From JBNJGB01 sp051747385 (GTDB lineage: Bacteria; Myxococcota_A; UBA9042; PHBI01; JACKFB01): a stretch of DNA of 64,000 nt. The stretch's first letter is position 1; every line of letters starts with the position of its first letter. The notes below the pieces were generated by a model. The model was not told the DNA's origin. It ran no database searches and saw nothing but the letters and a program-made list of their open reading frames with translations. Positions 49,281 through 58,314 of the stretch are shown here, piece after piece. Where the stretch lies: the NCBI GenBank assembly GCA_051747385.1, contig JBNJGB010000028.1:29034-93033 (forward strand), written 5' to 3'. The position numbers and the translations under genes were made by a program.

Positions 49281-50833
49281 CCGTCCTGGACCTCTCCAAG
49301 ACCGTGCCGGCCGCCTGGCGGACCTCCCCCGACGGGCCGGCCGTCGACGTCTGCATCATCGGGTCGGGCGCCGGCGGCGCCACGGCGGCACAGGTGCTGG
49401 CGGAGGCCGGGCTGGACGTCCTGGTCCTCGAGGAGGGCGCGGACCGATCCGGCGAGGCGCTCACCCAGCGCGACGCGGAGATGTACGATCAGCTCTACAT
49501 GGACCGCGGCGGCCGGAGCAGCGAGGACATGTCGGTGTCCGTGCTCCAGGGACGCGTGCTCGGCGGCGGTCCGGTCATCAACGCCTGCGACGTGGTCCCC
49601 ATGTCCGACGGCGTCCTGGCCCACTGGCGGCGGCGGTTCGGGCTGAACGACCTGACCGAGGAGGCCCTGGCTCCCCATCGGGCCTGGGCCCTGGAGACGC
49701 TCTCGGCCGGACGCATCCGCGACTCCATGCTGAATCAGGCCAACCGCCTCCTGCAGGCCGGCGCCGAGGCCATCGGCGTCGAGGGCGAGGCCATGATGGA
49801 CAACCGCCGGGGCTGCGCGGAGCTGGGGAGCTGCCTCATCGGCTGCCCGATCCGCGCGAAGCAGAGCACCCGCCAGGTCCAGATCCCCCGCGCGGCCGAG
49901 GCGGGCGCCCGCTTCGCGGTCCGGGCCCGGGTCGTCCGCATCGAGGGCGCCGACCGGGAGGTGAAGCGCGTCCGGATCCGCCGGCTGGACGCGCAGGGCT
50001 ACCACGAGCGGGGCGAGCTGGTGGTCCGCGCGCCCGTCGTCATCGTGGCCGCCAACGCCGTGAACACGCCGCAGCTCCTCCTGCGCTCGGGCATCGGCAA
50101 CGACCACGTGGGCCGCCACCTGATGCTCCAGCCGCAGCTTCCCGTGCTGGCGCGATTCCCGGACCGCGTGGACGCCTGGCACGGCATCCCCCAGGCCTAC
50201 GCGGTGACGGAGTTCGAGGAGGAGGCCCACCCGGAGCACGGCCTGTGGGGCTATCGCATCGAGGCCATCATGGGGACGCCCGGCATCGTCGCCACGCTCC
50301 TCCCATTCGTCGGGGCGGCGAGCAAGCGGGCCATGACGGACTACAGCCACTTCGCGGCGTCTCTCCTCCTGGCGCCGGATCGGCCGTCGGGGCGGGTGAA
50401 GCTCGACGGACACGGGCGCCCCGTGGTGGCCTACGAGCAGCGGAACGACCACCGGGCGCGCCTGCGCCACGCCGTGCGAACCGCCGCCCGGGCCTACCTG
50501 GCGGCCGGCGCCCGCGAGGTGCTGGTGCCGACCATGCCGCCCCTGGTCCTCCGGAGCGAGGCCGACCTGGGCCGGGTCGACGACCTCTCCCTGGCCCCGG
50601 CGACCGCCCCGCTGCTCTCGGCCCACCAGCAGGGCACGGTCCGGATGGCCCCCTCCGAGCGGGACGGCGCCGCCGCTCCGGACGGGCGCGTCTACGGGAC
50701 GCGCGACGTGTTCGTCCTGGACTCCTCCACGTTCCCGTCCAGCGCCTCGAGCCACATCATGACGCCCATCATGACCCTCGCCCACCTCCAGGCAAACCGT
50801 CTGGGGTCAAACCTACTCACTTCTCACTTTTAG
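49277..50833 (+). CDS. GMC-family FAD oxidoreductase
   Basis: 518 residues. The FAD-binding motif VDVCIIGSGAGGATAAQVLA opens the protein. Later GMC signatures are GRVLGGGPVINA, VVIVAANAVNTPQLLLRSGI, the active-site region LSAHQQGTVRMA (catalytic His) and VFVLDSSTFPSSASSHIMTP. It oxidises an alcohol or sugar; electrons probably go to a membrane partner since it lacks its own signal and travels with the Tat subunit. Its last residues (LGSNLLTSHF) and stop are supplied by an invading repeat, so its natural C-terminus has been replaced by about ten codons. Confidence 0.9.
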   Translation: MTVLDLSKTVPAAWRTSPDGPAVDVCIIGSGAGGATAAQVLAEAGLDVLVLEEGADRSGEALTQRDAEMYDQLYMDRGGRSSEDMSVSVLQGRVLGGGPVINACDVVPMSDGVLAHWRRRFGLNDLTEEALAPHRAWALETLSAGRIRDSMLNQANRLLQAGAEAIGVEGEAMMDNRRGCAELGSCLIGCPIRAKQSTRQVQIPRAAEAGARFAVRARVVRIEGADREVKRVRIRRLDAQGYHERGELVVRAPVVIVAANAVNTPQLLLRSGIGNDHVGRHLMLQPQLPVLARFPDRVDAWHGIPQAYAVTEFEEEAHPEHGLWGYRIEAIMGTPGIVATLLPFVGAASKRAMTDYSHFAASLLLAPDRPSGRVKLDGHGRPVVAYEQRNDHRARLRHAVRTAARAYLAAGAREVLVPTMPPLVLRSEADLGRVDDLSLAPATAPLLSAHQQGTVRMAPSERDGAAAPDGRVYGTRDVFVLDSSTFPSSASSHIMTPIMTLAHLQANRLGSNLLTSHF

Positions 50834-50867
50834 CCGTCTGGGGTCAAACCTACTCACTTCTCACTTT
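50797..50867. repeat. Tandem ends of an R4-like element at the GMC gene end
   Basis: CCGTCTGGGGTCAAACCTAC... occurs twice, 37 bp apart (50797-50832 and 50834-50867). Read on the minus strand, AGTGAGAAGTGAGTAGGTTT-GACCCC matches the end of the 191-bp element at 14857-15047 except for a few bases. Two direct copies suggest repeated insertion or target slippage. The first copy encodes the stop of the GMC gene. Confidence 0.8.
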
Positions 50868-50902
50868 GTGCGGTGACCGCCGGGGACGGCCGTCCCGCGG
50901 CC

Positions 50903-51484
50903 CTACGGCACGACCACGGTGTCCCCGGGGCGCAGCCAGGGGTTGGAGCCGTCCTCCCCGTCCACGAGGTGGTCGTAGGCGATCTGCATGCGCTGCGGCC
51001 CCTCCTCGCCCTCGCGGATCAGGACGACGCGCGAGCGCGAGGCGAACTCCGTCGGCCCGCCGGCCTGGGCCAGGAGGCCGAGCAGTCGCGTGGGCCCCTC
51101 CAGGGCGTAGCGACCGGGCTCGGCCACCTCGCCGTAGACGGCGACCTTTGAGCTGTGAACCTCCCGGACGATGACCGCGACCTCGGGATCCTCGACGAAC
51201 TTCGAGAACCGATTCACCAGCCGGTCCCGGAGCTCGTCGGGGGTGAGGCCTGCCGCCTGGACGTCGTTCACCAGCGGCAGGGAGATCTTCCCGTCCGGCC
51301 GCACCGGCACGGTTCGCCCGAGCTTGTCGTTCCTCCAGACCGAGACCTCGATCACGTCCCGCGGGCCCAGCCGATACGGTCCGGTCGGAGCGGGGTCGGC
51401 CACCTCCTCGGCGGGGGGCAGGCTGGAGCACGCGGCGGCCAGAGAGGCCACGAAGACCGGGACCGTGAGCAAGAGATGTCGCAT
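50903..51484 (-). CDS. Polysaccharide export lipoprotein (Wza-like)
   Basis: 193 residues with a lipobox (LAAAC, Cys19). The Poly_export domain (YRLGPRDVIEVSVWRNDKL, VRPDGKISLPLVNDVQAAGL, LVNRFSKFVEDPEV) and one SLBB domain (VAVYGEVAEPGRYALEGPT) are present; the length is short, lacking the second SLBB and C-terminal helix of E. coli Wza. In the shorter family it forms part of an export channel in the outer envelope. A barrel protein gene lies just upstream in the same direction. Confidence 0.92.
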   Translation of the reverse strand: MRHLLLTVPVFVASLAAACSSLPPAEEVADPAPTGPYRLGPRDVIEVSVWRNDKLGRTVPVRPDGKISLPLVNDVQAAGLTPDELRDRLVNRFSKFVEDPEVAVIVREVHSSKVAVYGEVAEPGRYALEGPTRLLGLLAQAGGPTEFASRSRVVLIREGEEGPQRMQIAYDHLVDGEDGSNPWLRPGDTVVVP

Positions 51485-51582
51485 GTCGAACCCCCTATCA
51501 TGACTCCCGTGAAGAAACTCCGGTCCGGCCCACGCCGACGATTCGACGGCGTGGACTCGAACCTCCATTCCTTCCCAGGAGT

Positions 51583-52866
51583 CTATCGTCGTTCGTATCG
51601 GCTCCCGGCGCGCGGCCCGATGACCAGCCCCAGGAGCACCACGTTGTGGCGGGACGCCGCCCGCTGGACACCCGTCGGCCGCTCGGCGCGGAAGCGCTGC
51701 CACGTGAAGCGGTACGACGCGTGGACCGCCATCCATTCGAGCGCGCCCCAGCGCACCTCTCCGCCCACCGACACCACCTGCTCGTCGGCGGGTCCCAGGA
51801 GGCGCCACCAGGTGGGCATGAACGCCAGGCGCACGTCCGGGTGCGGCGCATGGGCCGCGGTGACCCCTACCTGCTCCGTGCGCGTCGTCCCGACGATGCC
51901 CGGGATGCTGCCCGTCGTCCGAGCATAGCGACCGCCCACCTCCACGCCCCGGTCCTCGTAGCGGACGCCGAGCCGCACCTCGGGCGCGTCGACGAACCAC
52001 GCGTCCGAGGTGGCCCGGGACGGCGCGCCGGCAGGCTCCCCGGTGCCGTGCTCGCGGGTCAGGCGCACGCCGGCCGCCCCCTCGAGGCGCACGACCCGGA
52101 CGGGCCGGAACGTCCAGGTGCCGAGCACGGCCACGGAGCGCGCGTCCCCCTCGTCGCCGAACCGGAACGCCTCGAAGCGCGCCTCGACGCCCGCCTCGTG
52201 CCGCCGCATCACCCGGCGCTCCAACGCGCCCAGGAGACCGTGGACCTGGTTGGTCAGCTCCGCGAGGAAGTCGAGGGTGTAGCGATAGCGCCCGCGCAGG
52301 GTCGTCCGCTCGTCCAGGCGGAGGCGCGCCCCCGGCGTGACCACCATGTGGCGGGTTCGCAGCCGGCCGACGTCGAAGACCAGGGAGCCTCCGAGCTCCG
52401 ACGAGGCCGGCGTGTCGATGTACGTGGCGTCCAGCAGCAGGCGCAGGCGCCGGCTCGCGTCGTGACGGATGCGCGCATCGGCGGCGTGGCGCAGGCTGGT
52501 GTTGTCGTCGCCGGGTCCGTTGGCCCCGTAGGCGTCGTCCAGGATCTCGACGCCGAAGGAGTATCCCGCCGTGCCGGCCCAACGCGGCGCCTGCCAGCGC
52601 GTGCGAAGCTCCGGCGCGACCCGCGTGATGAACGCCCCCCCGTCGCCGTCCGCCGAGGTGACCAGGTCGTCGTCCCACCGCTCCGACAGGGACAGGGAGG
52701 GGATCAGCTCCCAGGACGCGCCACGGGCATCGGACGCCGCGCAGATGCCCCCGGTGAGGACGCAGGCCACGAGGACGCAGCGCCGGGCGCGGCCGACCGC
52801 CGGACGAACGGGATCGCGGAACGAGCCGGAGGCCCGGTCTAGAGTGCCGAGATGAGGGGGTGTCAC
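51583..52866 (-). CDS. Outer-membrane beta-barrel protein of exopolysaccharide export type
   Basis: 427 residues from a GTG. A signal peptide ends near ARGASW (residue about 50), followed by alternating beta strands with many Arg/Glu (GTAGYSFGVEILDDAYG, TRHMVVTPGARLRLDERTTL, SVGGEVRWGALEWMAVHASY). Barrel proteins of this style accompany Wza-like proteins in EpsL-type systems and may be the pore or a secretin-like partner. It is about 100 bp upstream of the polysaccharide export gene. The long N-terminus means an internal start is possible. Confidence 0.7.
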   Translation of the reverse strand: MTPPHLGTLDRASGSFRDPVRPAVGRARRCVLVACVLTGGICAASDARGASWELIPSLSLSERWDDDLVTSADGDGGAFITRVAPELRTRWQAPRWAGTAGYSFGVEILDDAYGANGPGDDNTSLRHAADARIRHDASRRLRLLLDATYIDTPASSELGGSLVFDVGRLRTRHMVVTPGARLRLDERTTLRGRYRYTLDFLAELTNQVHGLLGALERRVMRRHEAGVEARFEAFRFGDEGDARSVAVLGTWTFRPVRVVRLEGAAGVRLTREHGTGEPAGAPSRATSDAWFVDAPEVRLGVRYEDRGVEVGGRYARTTGSIPGIVGTTRTEQVGVTAAHAPHPDVRLAFMPTWWRLLGPADEQVVSVGGEVRWGALEWMAVHASYRFTWQRFRAERPTGVQRAASRHNVVLLGLVIGPRAGSRYERR

Positions 52867-52894
52867 GCCCCCGAGGATACACGCCCGCGGGGGC

Positions 52895-55800
52895 TCAACG
52901 CACCCACGCCTCCCAGGTTCCGGCGATCAGGCTGGTGTCCGAGGGCGTGTCCGCCGTGCACTCCAGGCGAAGCCCCGCGTAGCCCACGTGGTAGCCGATG
53001 GCGATCTGCCGCGCGCCCGAGATCCCGTTGTCCGGGCTCGTCGGCCCGTTGTGACAGAGGCCTGTCTGGAAGCCTCCGCTGCCGCCGCCGCTCCGCCCGC
53101 AGATGTGCCAGCTTCCGTAGAAGGTCGCGGGCGTGTTGGTGGGATACGCCGAGGTGCTCTGCCAGCCGGACCCGTTGGCGGACAACCGCACGGGCCGCGC
53201 GCCGCCGTCGTAGACCAGCGAGTCGCTCCAGGTCGCCCGCTGGGCCTCGGTGGGCTGCCAGACGGCGTCCGCCTCCAGCCCGCGGGTGACGTCCTCGCAC
53301 GAGAAGCGAAGCTCCCCGGCCCGCCCGATGAGCGTGCGCGCGTCGATCATGCCGTAGGTCCCGCCGTCGAGCAGGACGTCGCCGTTCGTGGCCAGGGCGT
53401 ACTCGCTGCCGCCCTGGGTCCAGGCGCGGTGGAAGAACCGGTCGCCGCGGTACACGGAGCCGATGGTGCGGCTCCCCGCGTACAGACGCCCGACGCGCGT
53501 CCACCCGCCGCCGTCCGTGCTCATGTCGCAGTAGACGCGGAACGGCGCTCCGGGGTCCGGCCCGTCGGGGTCGATGCGGTAGACGCCGCTCCCGACCGCG
53601 CCGTCGTACACGTACTTCCCGTCCGGATGGCGATAGCCGTCGCACGAGGCCGCGTGGGTGCCGTCCTCCCAGCGGCCGGGATCCGCGGCCGTGCGCGAGC
53701 CCACCAGGTCCACGGTGATCAGGGTGCACGCCGTCCCGTCGCCCTCGTACCCGGCCTCGCAAGCGCACTCCCAGCCACCGACCGTGTTCGTGCACGTGGC
53801 GTGCTCGGCGCAGTCGTCCAGGCCCTCCGCGCATTCGTCCACGTCCGCACACGCCGTACCGTCGCCCTCGTACCCGGCCTCGCAAGCGCACTCCCAGCCA
53901 CCGACCGTGTTCGTGCACGTGGCGTGCTCGGCGCAGTCGTCCAGGCCCTCCGCGCATTCGTCCACGTCCGCACACGCCGTACCGTCGCCCTCGTACCCGG
54001 CCTCGCAAGCGCACTCCCAGCCACCGACCGTGTTCGTGCACGTGGCGTGCTCGGCGCAGTCGTCCAGGCCCTCCGCGCATTCGTCCACGTCCGCACACGC
54101 NNNNNNNNNNNNNNNNNNNNNNNNNNNNNNNNNNNNNNNNNNNNNNNNNNNNNNNNNNNNNNNNNNNNNNNNNNNNNNNNNNNNNNNNNNNNNNNNNNNN
54201 CTCCCAGCCACCGACCGTGTTCGTGCACGTGGCGTGCTCGGCGCAGTCGTCCAGGCCCTCCGCGCATTCGTCCACGTCCGCACACGCCGTACCGTCGCCG
54301 ACCCAGCCCGGCTCGCAAGCGCACTCCCAGCCACCGACCGTGTTCGTGCACGTGGCGTGCTCGGCGCAGTCGTCCAGGCCCTCCGCGCATTCGTCCACGT
54401 CCGCACACGCCGTACCGTCGCCGACCCAGCCCGGCTCGCAGGCGCACTCCCAGCCCCCCGGCACGTTGGTGCAGACGGCGTGCTCGCCACAGTCGTCCAG
54501 GCCCAGGGCGCACTCGTCCACGTCCGCACACGTCTCGCCGTCGCCCTCGTACCCGGCCTCGCAGGCGCACTCGTACCCGCCGACCGTGTTGGTGCAGGTG
54601 GCGTGCTCGTCGCAGCCGTCCGTGCCCGCGAGGCACTCGTTCACGTCCGCGCAGACCGTCCCGTCGCCGGCCCAGCCCGGCTCGCAGTCGCAGACGTAGG
54701 CCCCGTCGGCGTTCGTGCACTTCGCGTGGGGATCGCAGTCGTGCGTCCCCGCCGCGCACTCGTCCACGTCCGTGCACGTCGTCCCGTCCCCTTCGTAGCC
54801 GGGGTCGCAGGTGCACTCCCACCCTCCCGGCGTGTTCGTGCAGGCCGCGTGGACGTGGCAGTCGTGCGTGCCCTGCTCGCACTCGTCCACGTCCGTGCAG
54901 GCCTCTCCGTCGCCGGTCCACCCGGGCCCGCACTCGCAGGACCACCCGCCGGGGATGTTCGTGCAGGTGGCCCCGGCCCCGCACTCGTCGAGGCCCTCCG
55001 AGCACTCGTCCACGTCCGTGCAGGTCGTCCCGTCCCCCTCCCAGCCGTCCTCGCAGGTGCACGTGTACCCACCCTCGGTGTTGGCGCAGGCGGCGTGCGC
55101 ATCGCAATCGTCCAGGCCGACGGCGCACTCGTCCACGTCGACGCACGAGGTGCCGTCTCCCGTGAAGCCGTCATCGCAGGCGCACTCCCAGCCCCCCTCC
55201 GTGTTCGTGCAGCTGGCCTCCGGGGCGCAGTCGTCCAGGCCCTCCGCGCACTCGTCCACGTCGGCGCACGCGGTCCCGTCCGCCTCGTACCCGGCCGGGC
55301 ACACGCAGTCGAACCCGCCGGGCGTGTTCTCGCAGGTGGCCCCGGCCCCGCAGTCGTCCGTCCCTTCGGCGCACTCGTCCACGTCCGCGCAGACCTTCCC
55401 GTTGCCGGTGAAGCCCGGCTCGCACTCGCACTCCCAGCCGCCCACGGTGTTCGTGCACGAGGCGTGCTCCGCGCAGTCGTGGGTCCCCGCTGCGCACTCG
55501 TCCGCCTCCTCGCAGGAGGTCCCGTCGCCCTCCCACCCCGGGGCGCAGGTGCACGTGTAGCCGCCCACGGTGTTGGCGCACGAGGCGTGCTCCGCGCAGT
55601 CGTCGAGACCCGCCGCGCACTCGTCCACGTCCGTGCAGGTCGTCCCGTCGCCCTCGTAGCCGGCCCCGCAGGTGCAGTCGTAGCCGCCCATCGTGTTGGC
55701 GCACGAGGCCTCCTCGGCGCAGTCGTCGATCCCCTCGGCGCACTCGTCCACGTCCTCGCAGGCCTCCCCGCTCCGCACGAAGCCGTCGGCGCACGCGCAG

Positions 55801-56285
55801 TACCACCCGCCGGCGCCATCCTGGAGGCACTTCTCGTGCTCCCCGCAGCCCTCGCAGAACGGGCCGTCGCACGCGGGGCCGAACCCGTAACCGTCCCCGT
55901 CCGGGTCGTCGCACCAGCCCTCCGGGGTGCAGAGGCCGTCGAAGCAGACCATCCCGCCGGCCGGACAGGCCTCCTCGCAGGCCTCGGTGCAGACCCAGTC
56001 GTCTCCGAAAGGCTCGCACATCTCCGACGCGCAGGCCCCGTCCGCGGCGCACGCCTCTCCCAGGGCCGCCCCCTCTATGACCTCGACGGTGTCGACCGCC
56101 GCGTCGACCGCATCCGGGGCGACGTCCACCTCCCCGACCGCGGCGTCGGCCTCGGCGTCCTGGAGCGCATCCTCCGGATCGCTCACCGGCTCCCCGGCGC
56201 CCCCTCCACACGCGCCCAGCAGCAGCCCCCCGAGCAGCACCGCGCACCACCCCGAGCGCCACCACACCCGGCATCCTCCGATCAC
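52895..56285 (-). CDS. EGF-repeat lipoprotein with C-terminal fibrinogen-like GGGWT domain (contains assembly gap)
   Basis: The start is a GTG (56285, or 56291) after GGGGGGAGA; the lipobox is LLGAC (about Cys26) with an Asp/Ala/Val linker. A Cys-rich segment is followed by about 14 calcium-binding EGF-like modules of 41 residues (DVDECAEGLDDCAEHATCTN type), the gap, at least three more, and a C-terminal fibrinogen-related domain (ASCDGYRHPDGKYVYDGAVG, VYCDMSTDGGGWTRVGR, LRFSCEDV). Calcium-stiffened EGF rods presenting a fibrinogen-like head suggest a surface adhesin or recognition protein; this is inference. Reading frames on the two sides of the N-run differ because the run length is artificial. 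The gene is probably intact in nature. Confidence 0.88.
53731..54560. repeat. 123-bp tandem EGF-module repeats, nearly identical near the gap
   Basis: Units of exactly 123 bp encode one EGF module each. Those at 53731-54100 and just past the gap are almost identical in DNA, while modules further upstream have diverged. The pattern indicates recent amplification at this end and explains why the assembler broke here. Confidence 0.9.
54101..54200. other. Scaffold gap of 100 N of artificial length
   Basis: Exactly 100 N. Coding resumes in a different frame on the far side. From the module phase, the missing DNA should be 36 bp plus a whole number of 123-bp units. Confidence 0.95.
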
Positions 56286-56375
56286 GCCCACGTCTCCCCC
56301 CGTGCCTCCGGGCCTGCGAATCCCCCGACGGCCCGGTCGGGCAGGATACACGCTCTCCCTGGTCCGGCGCCACGC

Positions 56376-56615
56376 CTCACAGCTCGTCACACCTCGCAAG
56401 ACGAGGGGCTCGCGCAAAGGCGCGAAGACGCAAAGGAAGACGGCATGCTTCGGCCCGATGTGCTCGCTGTGGGCCTGCCGGTGACCCGACAGTCTCAGCC
56501 GAACCGGTGTGCCAGCGGTTCGCTGGCCTTCGGGGCTTGGCGGCTTGGCGGCTTGGCGGCTTGGCGCGCGATGGTCCGTGAGACCGGGGCATCCCGAGAT
56601 GTGTAGGACTGTCAG
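56376..56615 (+). repeat. Dispersed MITE-like repeat family R1, copy 3
   Basis: About 240 bp upstream of the EGF lipoprotein gene. Nearly collinear with 40820-41043, but with an added run of GGCTTGGCG units, a small internal expansion of the inner inverted repeat. Ends CTCACAGCTCG and, inverted, CTGACAGTCC. Confidence 0.88.
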
Positions 56616-56647
56616 GCGCCACGCCGTGTGTTCACCCCCGTCGAGGC

Positions 56648-56808
56648 AGGGCAACCGCAAAGTCCGAGAAACGTGGCCCGCGCGGCGGTACGGCGCCCGG
56701 CGCCGGATTGCACCCGCTCGGAAACGGTGGATTCTGCGCGTCTGAGAGCAGGCAAGGGCACGGGAAAGGGCAAGGGCAAGGGAGTGCGGTCGACATTGCG
56801 ACCGCCCT
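56648..56808. repeat. Dispersed intergenic repeat family R2, copy B
   Basis: About 161 bp matching 1694-1842, in the same orientation. The purine tract is longer (GGGCACGGGAAAGGGCAAGG). The closing hairpin GCGGTCG / CGACCGC is kept with a compensated flank. It lies between R1 copy 3 and the doxX-like gene, so two unrelated repeats sit side by side. Confidence 0.85.
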
Positions 56809-56911
56809 GATCGAGGGACCGGGTGGGGTTGACCGACCCGGGGTCGTCGGCTACCTGCGATGGAGAGGTCGGCGTCCCGCGCGCCACACCCGCCACGACA
56901 AGGAGATATCC

Positions 56912-57346
56912 ATGAGATCCGTCATCGCGCGACTCGCGGAGACCACGCCACCCCAGGTGGACGCCGGCCTCCTGCTCCTCCGGCTGTGGTTCGGGCTCAA
57001 CCTCGCCCTGGCGCACGGCCTGGGGAAGGTGAGCGACTTGGAGGCCTTCACGTCCCAGGTGGCCCACATGGGCGTCAACGGCGCCGAGCTCCTGGCGCCC
57101 CTGGCGGCCCTGGCGGAGTTCATGGGCGGCCTGCTGGTCGCGGCGGGACTCCTCACCCGCCCCGCGGCGTTGGCGGTCCTGATCAACATGCTGGTGGCGG
57201 CCCTGGTCATCCACCTGGACGATCCCTACTCGAAGAAGGAGTTCGCCCTGGCCTACGGCATGGTCGCCCTCACCCTCGTGGCGACCGGCCCGGGACGGAT
57301 CAGCCTGGATCGGCTCCTCGCCAGGAGCCGTGAGGCGCGGGACTGA
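56912..57346 (+). CDS. DoxX-family membrane protein
   Basis: 144 residues with four membrane helices typical of DoxX (GLLLLRLWFGLNLALAHGLG, LLAPLAALAEFMGGLLVAAG, ALAVLINMLVAALVIHL, FALAYGMVALTLVATGPG). It has a textbook AAGGAGAT ribosome site 5 bp before the ATG. DoxX-like proteins are linked to membrane redox balance or as quinone-pathway subunits; the exact role here is unknown. Confidence 0.88.
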   Translation: MRSVIARLAETTPPQVDAGLLLLRLWFGLNLALAHGLGKVSDLEAFTSQVAHMGVNGAELLAPLAALAEFMGGLLVAAGLLTRPAALAVLINMLVAALVIHLDDPYSKKEFALAYGMVALTLVATGPGRISLDRLLARSREARD

Positions 57347-57363
57347 CGTCGGAGCGCGGGCCG

Positions 57364-57576
57364 TCAGATGCTCGTGGTGTACGGGAGGCGGACGCGGAGC
57401 TTCACGTAGCCCACGCTCACGTGCCAGATGCTCGGCCGATCGCCCGGCCCCTCGGAGATCGGCCCGGCGATCCCCTGGGGGATGTAGAACTGCTCGTCCC
57501 AGCCGAAGCTCACGGCCACCCGCTCTCCGAGGGGGACGCCGATCTCGGCGTTCAGGCTCAGGCTGGACCGGAGGAA
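57364..57576 (-). pseudogene. C-terminal fragment of an outer-membrane barrel protein
   Basis: About 70 codons ending at 57364 (SLSLNAEIGVPLGERVAVSF, then DEQFYIPQGIAGPISEG and VGYVKLRVRLPYTTSI) show barrel-strand alternation and a conventional end. Upstream the frame turns to noise and meets repeat R3. The first part of the gene is missing. Family unknown. Confidence 0.5.
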
Positions 57577-57670
57577 GATGGCACGGCATCCTCCGGGGTC
57601 GAAGCGTCGTCGACCTTCCCCCGCGGCGCTCGTCGAGGCAAGCTGTCCCTGGAGCACCAGACAGGACCGC

Positions 57671-57709
57671 TCCCGTGGGGCCAGCGGCGATCTCCGGCGC
57701 CTCGGCCTT
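57671..57709 (-). repeat. Short dispersed repeat R3, copy B
   Basis: Inverted copy of 18325-18363 with 34 of 39 positions identical. It lies at the broken edge of the barrel fragment. Confidence 0.6.
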
Positions 57710-57801
57710 CCGGAGCACCGCGCCTGGCCGATCCACTCGGAGATCGCTCGCACACCCGCGGTCCGCGGTCCCGTTCGGCGCTCTTGGACCCCGTGAGGCC
57801 T

Positions 57802-58311
57802 ATGGACGACACGACCCGGAATCGCCCCTGGGTGGTCGACTGGTACCGCCCGGATCCCCGGCGCGCCCTCGGAGGCGTCTGGGGGCGCGGCACGGCCGTG
57901 CTCCTGTCGGGCCTGACCCTGTGCGTCCCCATGTTCGCGCCGAGCCTGCTCATCCCGAAGGCGCTGCTCGTGCCCCTCGTCGTCCTGGGCGTCCTCGCCA
58001 CCGGCGCGGCGGCGCTGTACGTCACCGTGGAGATGACGCGCCTCCTCTCGGACGACTCGGCGCTCGTCCTCCGCTCCGACGCCCTGGTCCACACGCGCGG
58101 GGCGCGCTCCGTCGTGCTGGGCTGGGGCGACGTCATGGGCGCCGAGGCGACCCCCGAGGGCACGGTCCGGATCCTCCGCCGTCACGCCGAGCCCCACGTG
58201 ATCGGGGAGCGCTTCCTGGACGCCGACGCCGGGACCGTCGCCGAGCGCATCGAGGACGTGCGCCGGAAAGCCCTCATGGGCCTGCTCCCGGCGCGTCCGC
58301 CCCGGGCCTGA
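57802..58311 (+). CDS. Small membrane protein with PH-like C-terminal domain
   Basis: 169 residues. Two hydrophobic helices (AVLLSGLTLCVPMFAPSLL, ALLVPLVVLGVLATGAAALY) are followed by a soluble beta-rich part (ALVLRSDALVHTRGARSVVL, GWGDVMGAEAT) that resembles bacterial PH-like domains. No enzyme motif. It converges with the pyrophosphatase gene, 3 bp apart. Function unknown. Confidence 0.6.
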   Translation: MDDTTRNRPWVVDWYRPDPRRALGGVWGRGTAVLLSGLTLCVPMFAPSLLIPKALLVPLVVLGVLATGAAALYVTVEMTRLLSDDSALVLRSDALVHTRGARSVVLGWGDVMGAEATPEGTVRILRRHAEPHVIGERFLDADAGTVAERIEDVRRKALMGLLPARPPRA

Positions 58312-58314
58312 GGC

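Noticed and set aside
53731..54560. CRISPR-like regularly spaced repeats
   Set aside because: The 123-bp periodicity is continuous coding sequence for EGF modules without unique spacers; the 27- and 30-bp repeats at 27871-28202 are likewise in-frame protein repeats with no spacers.
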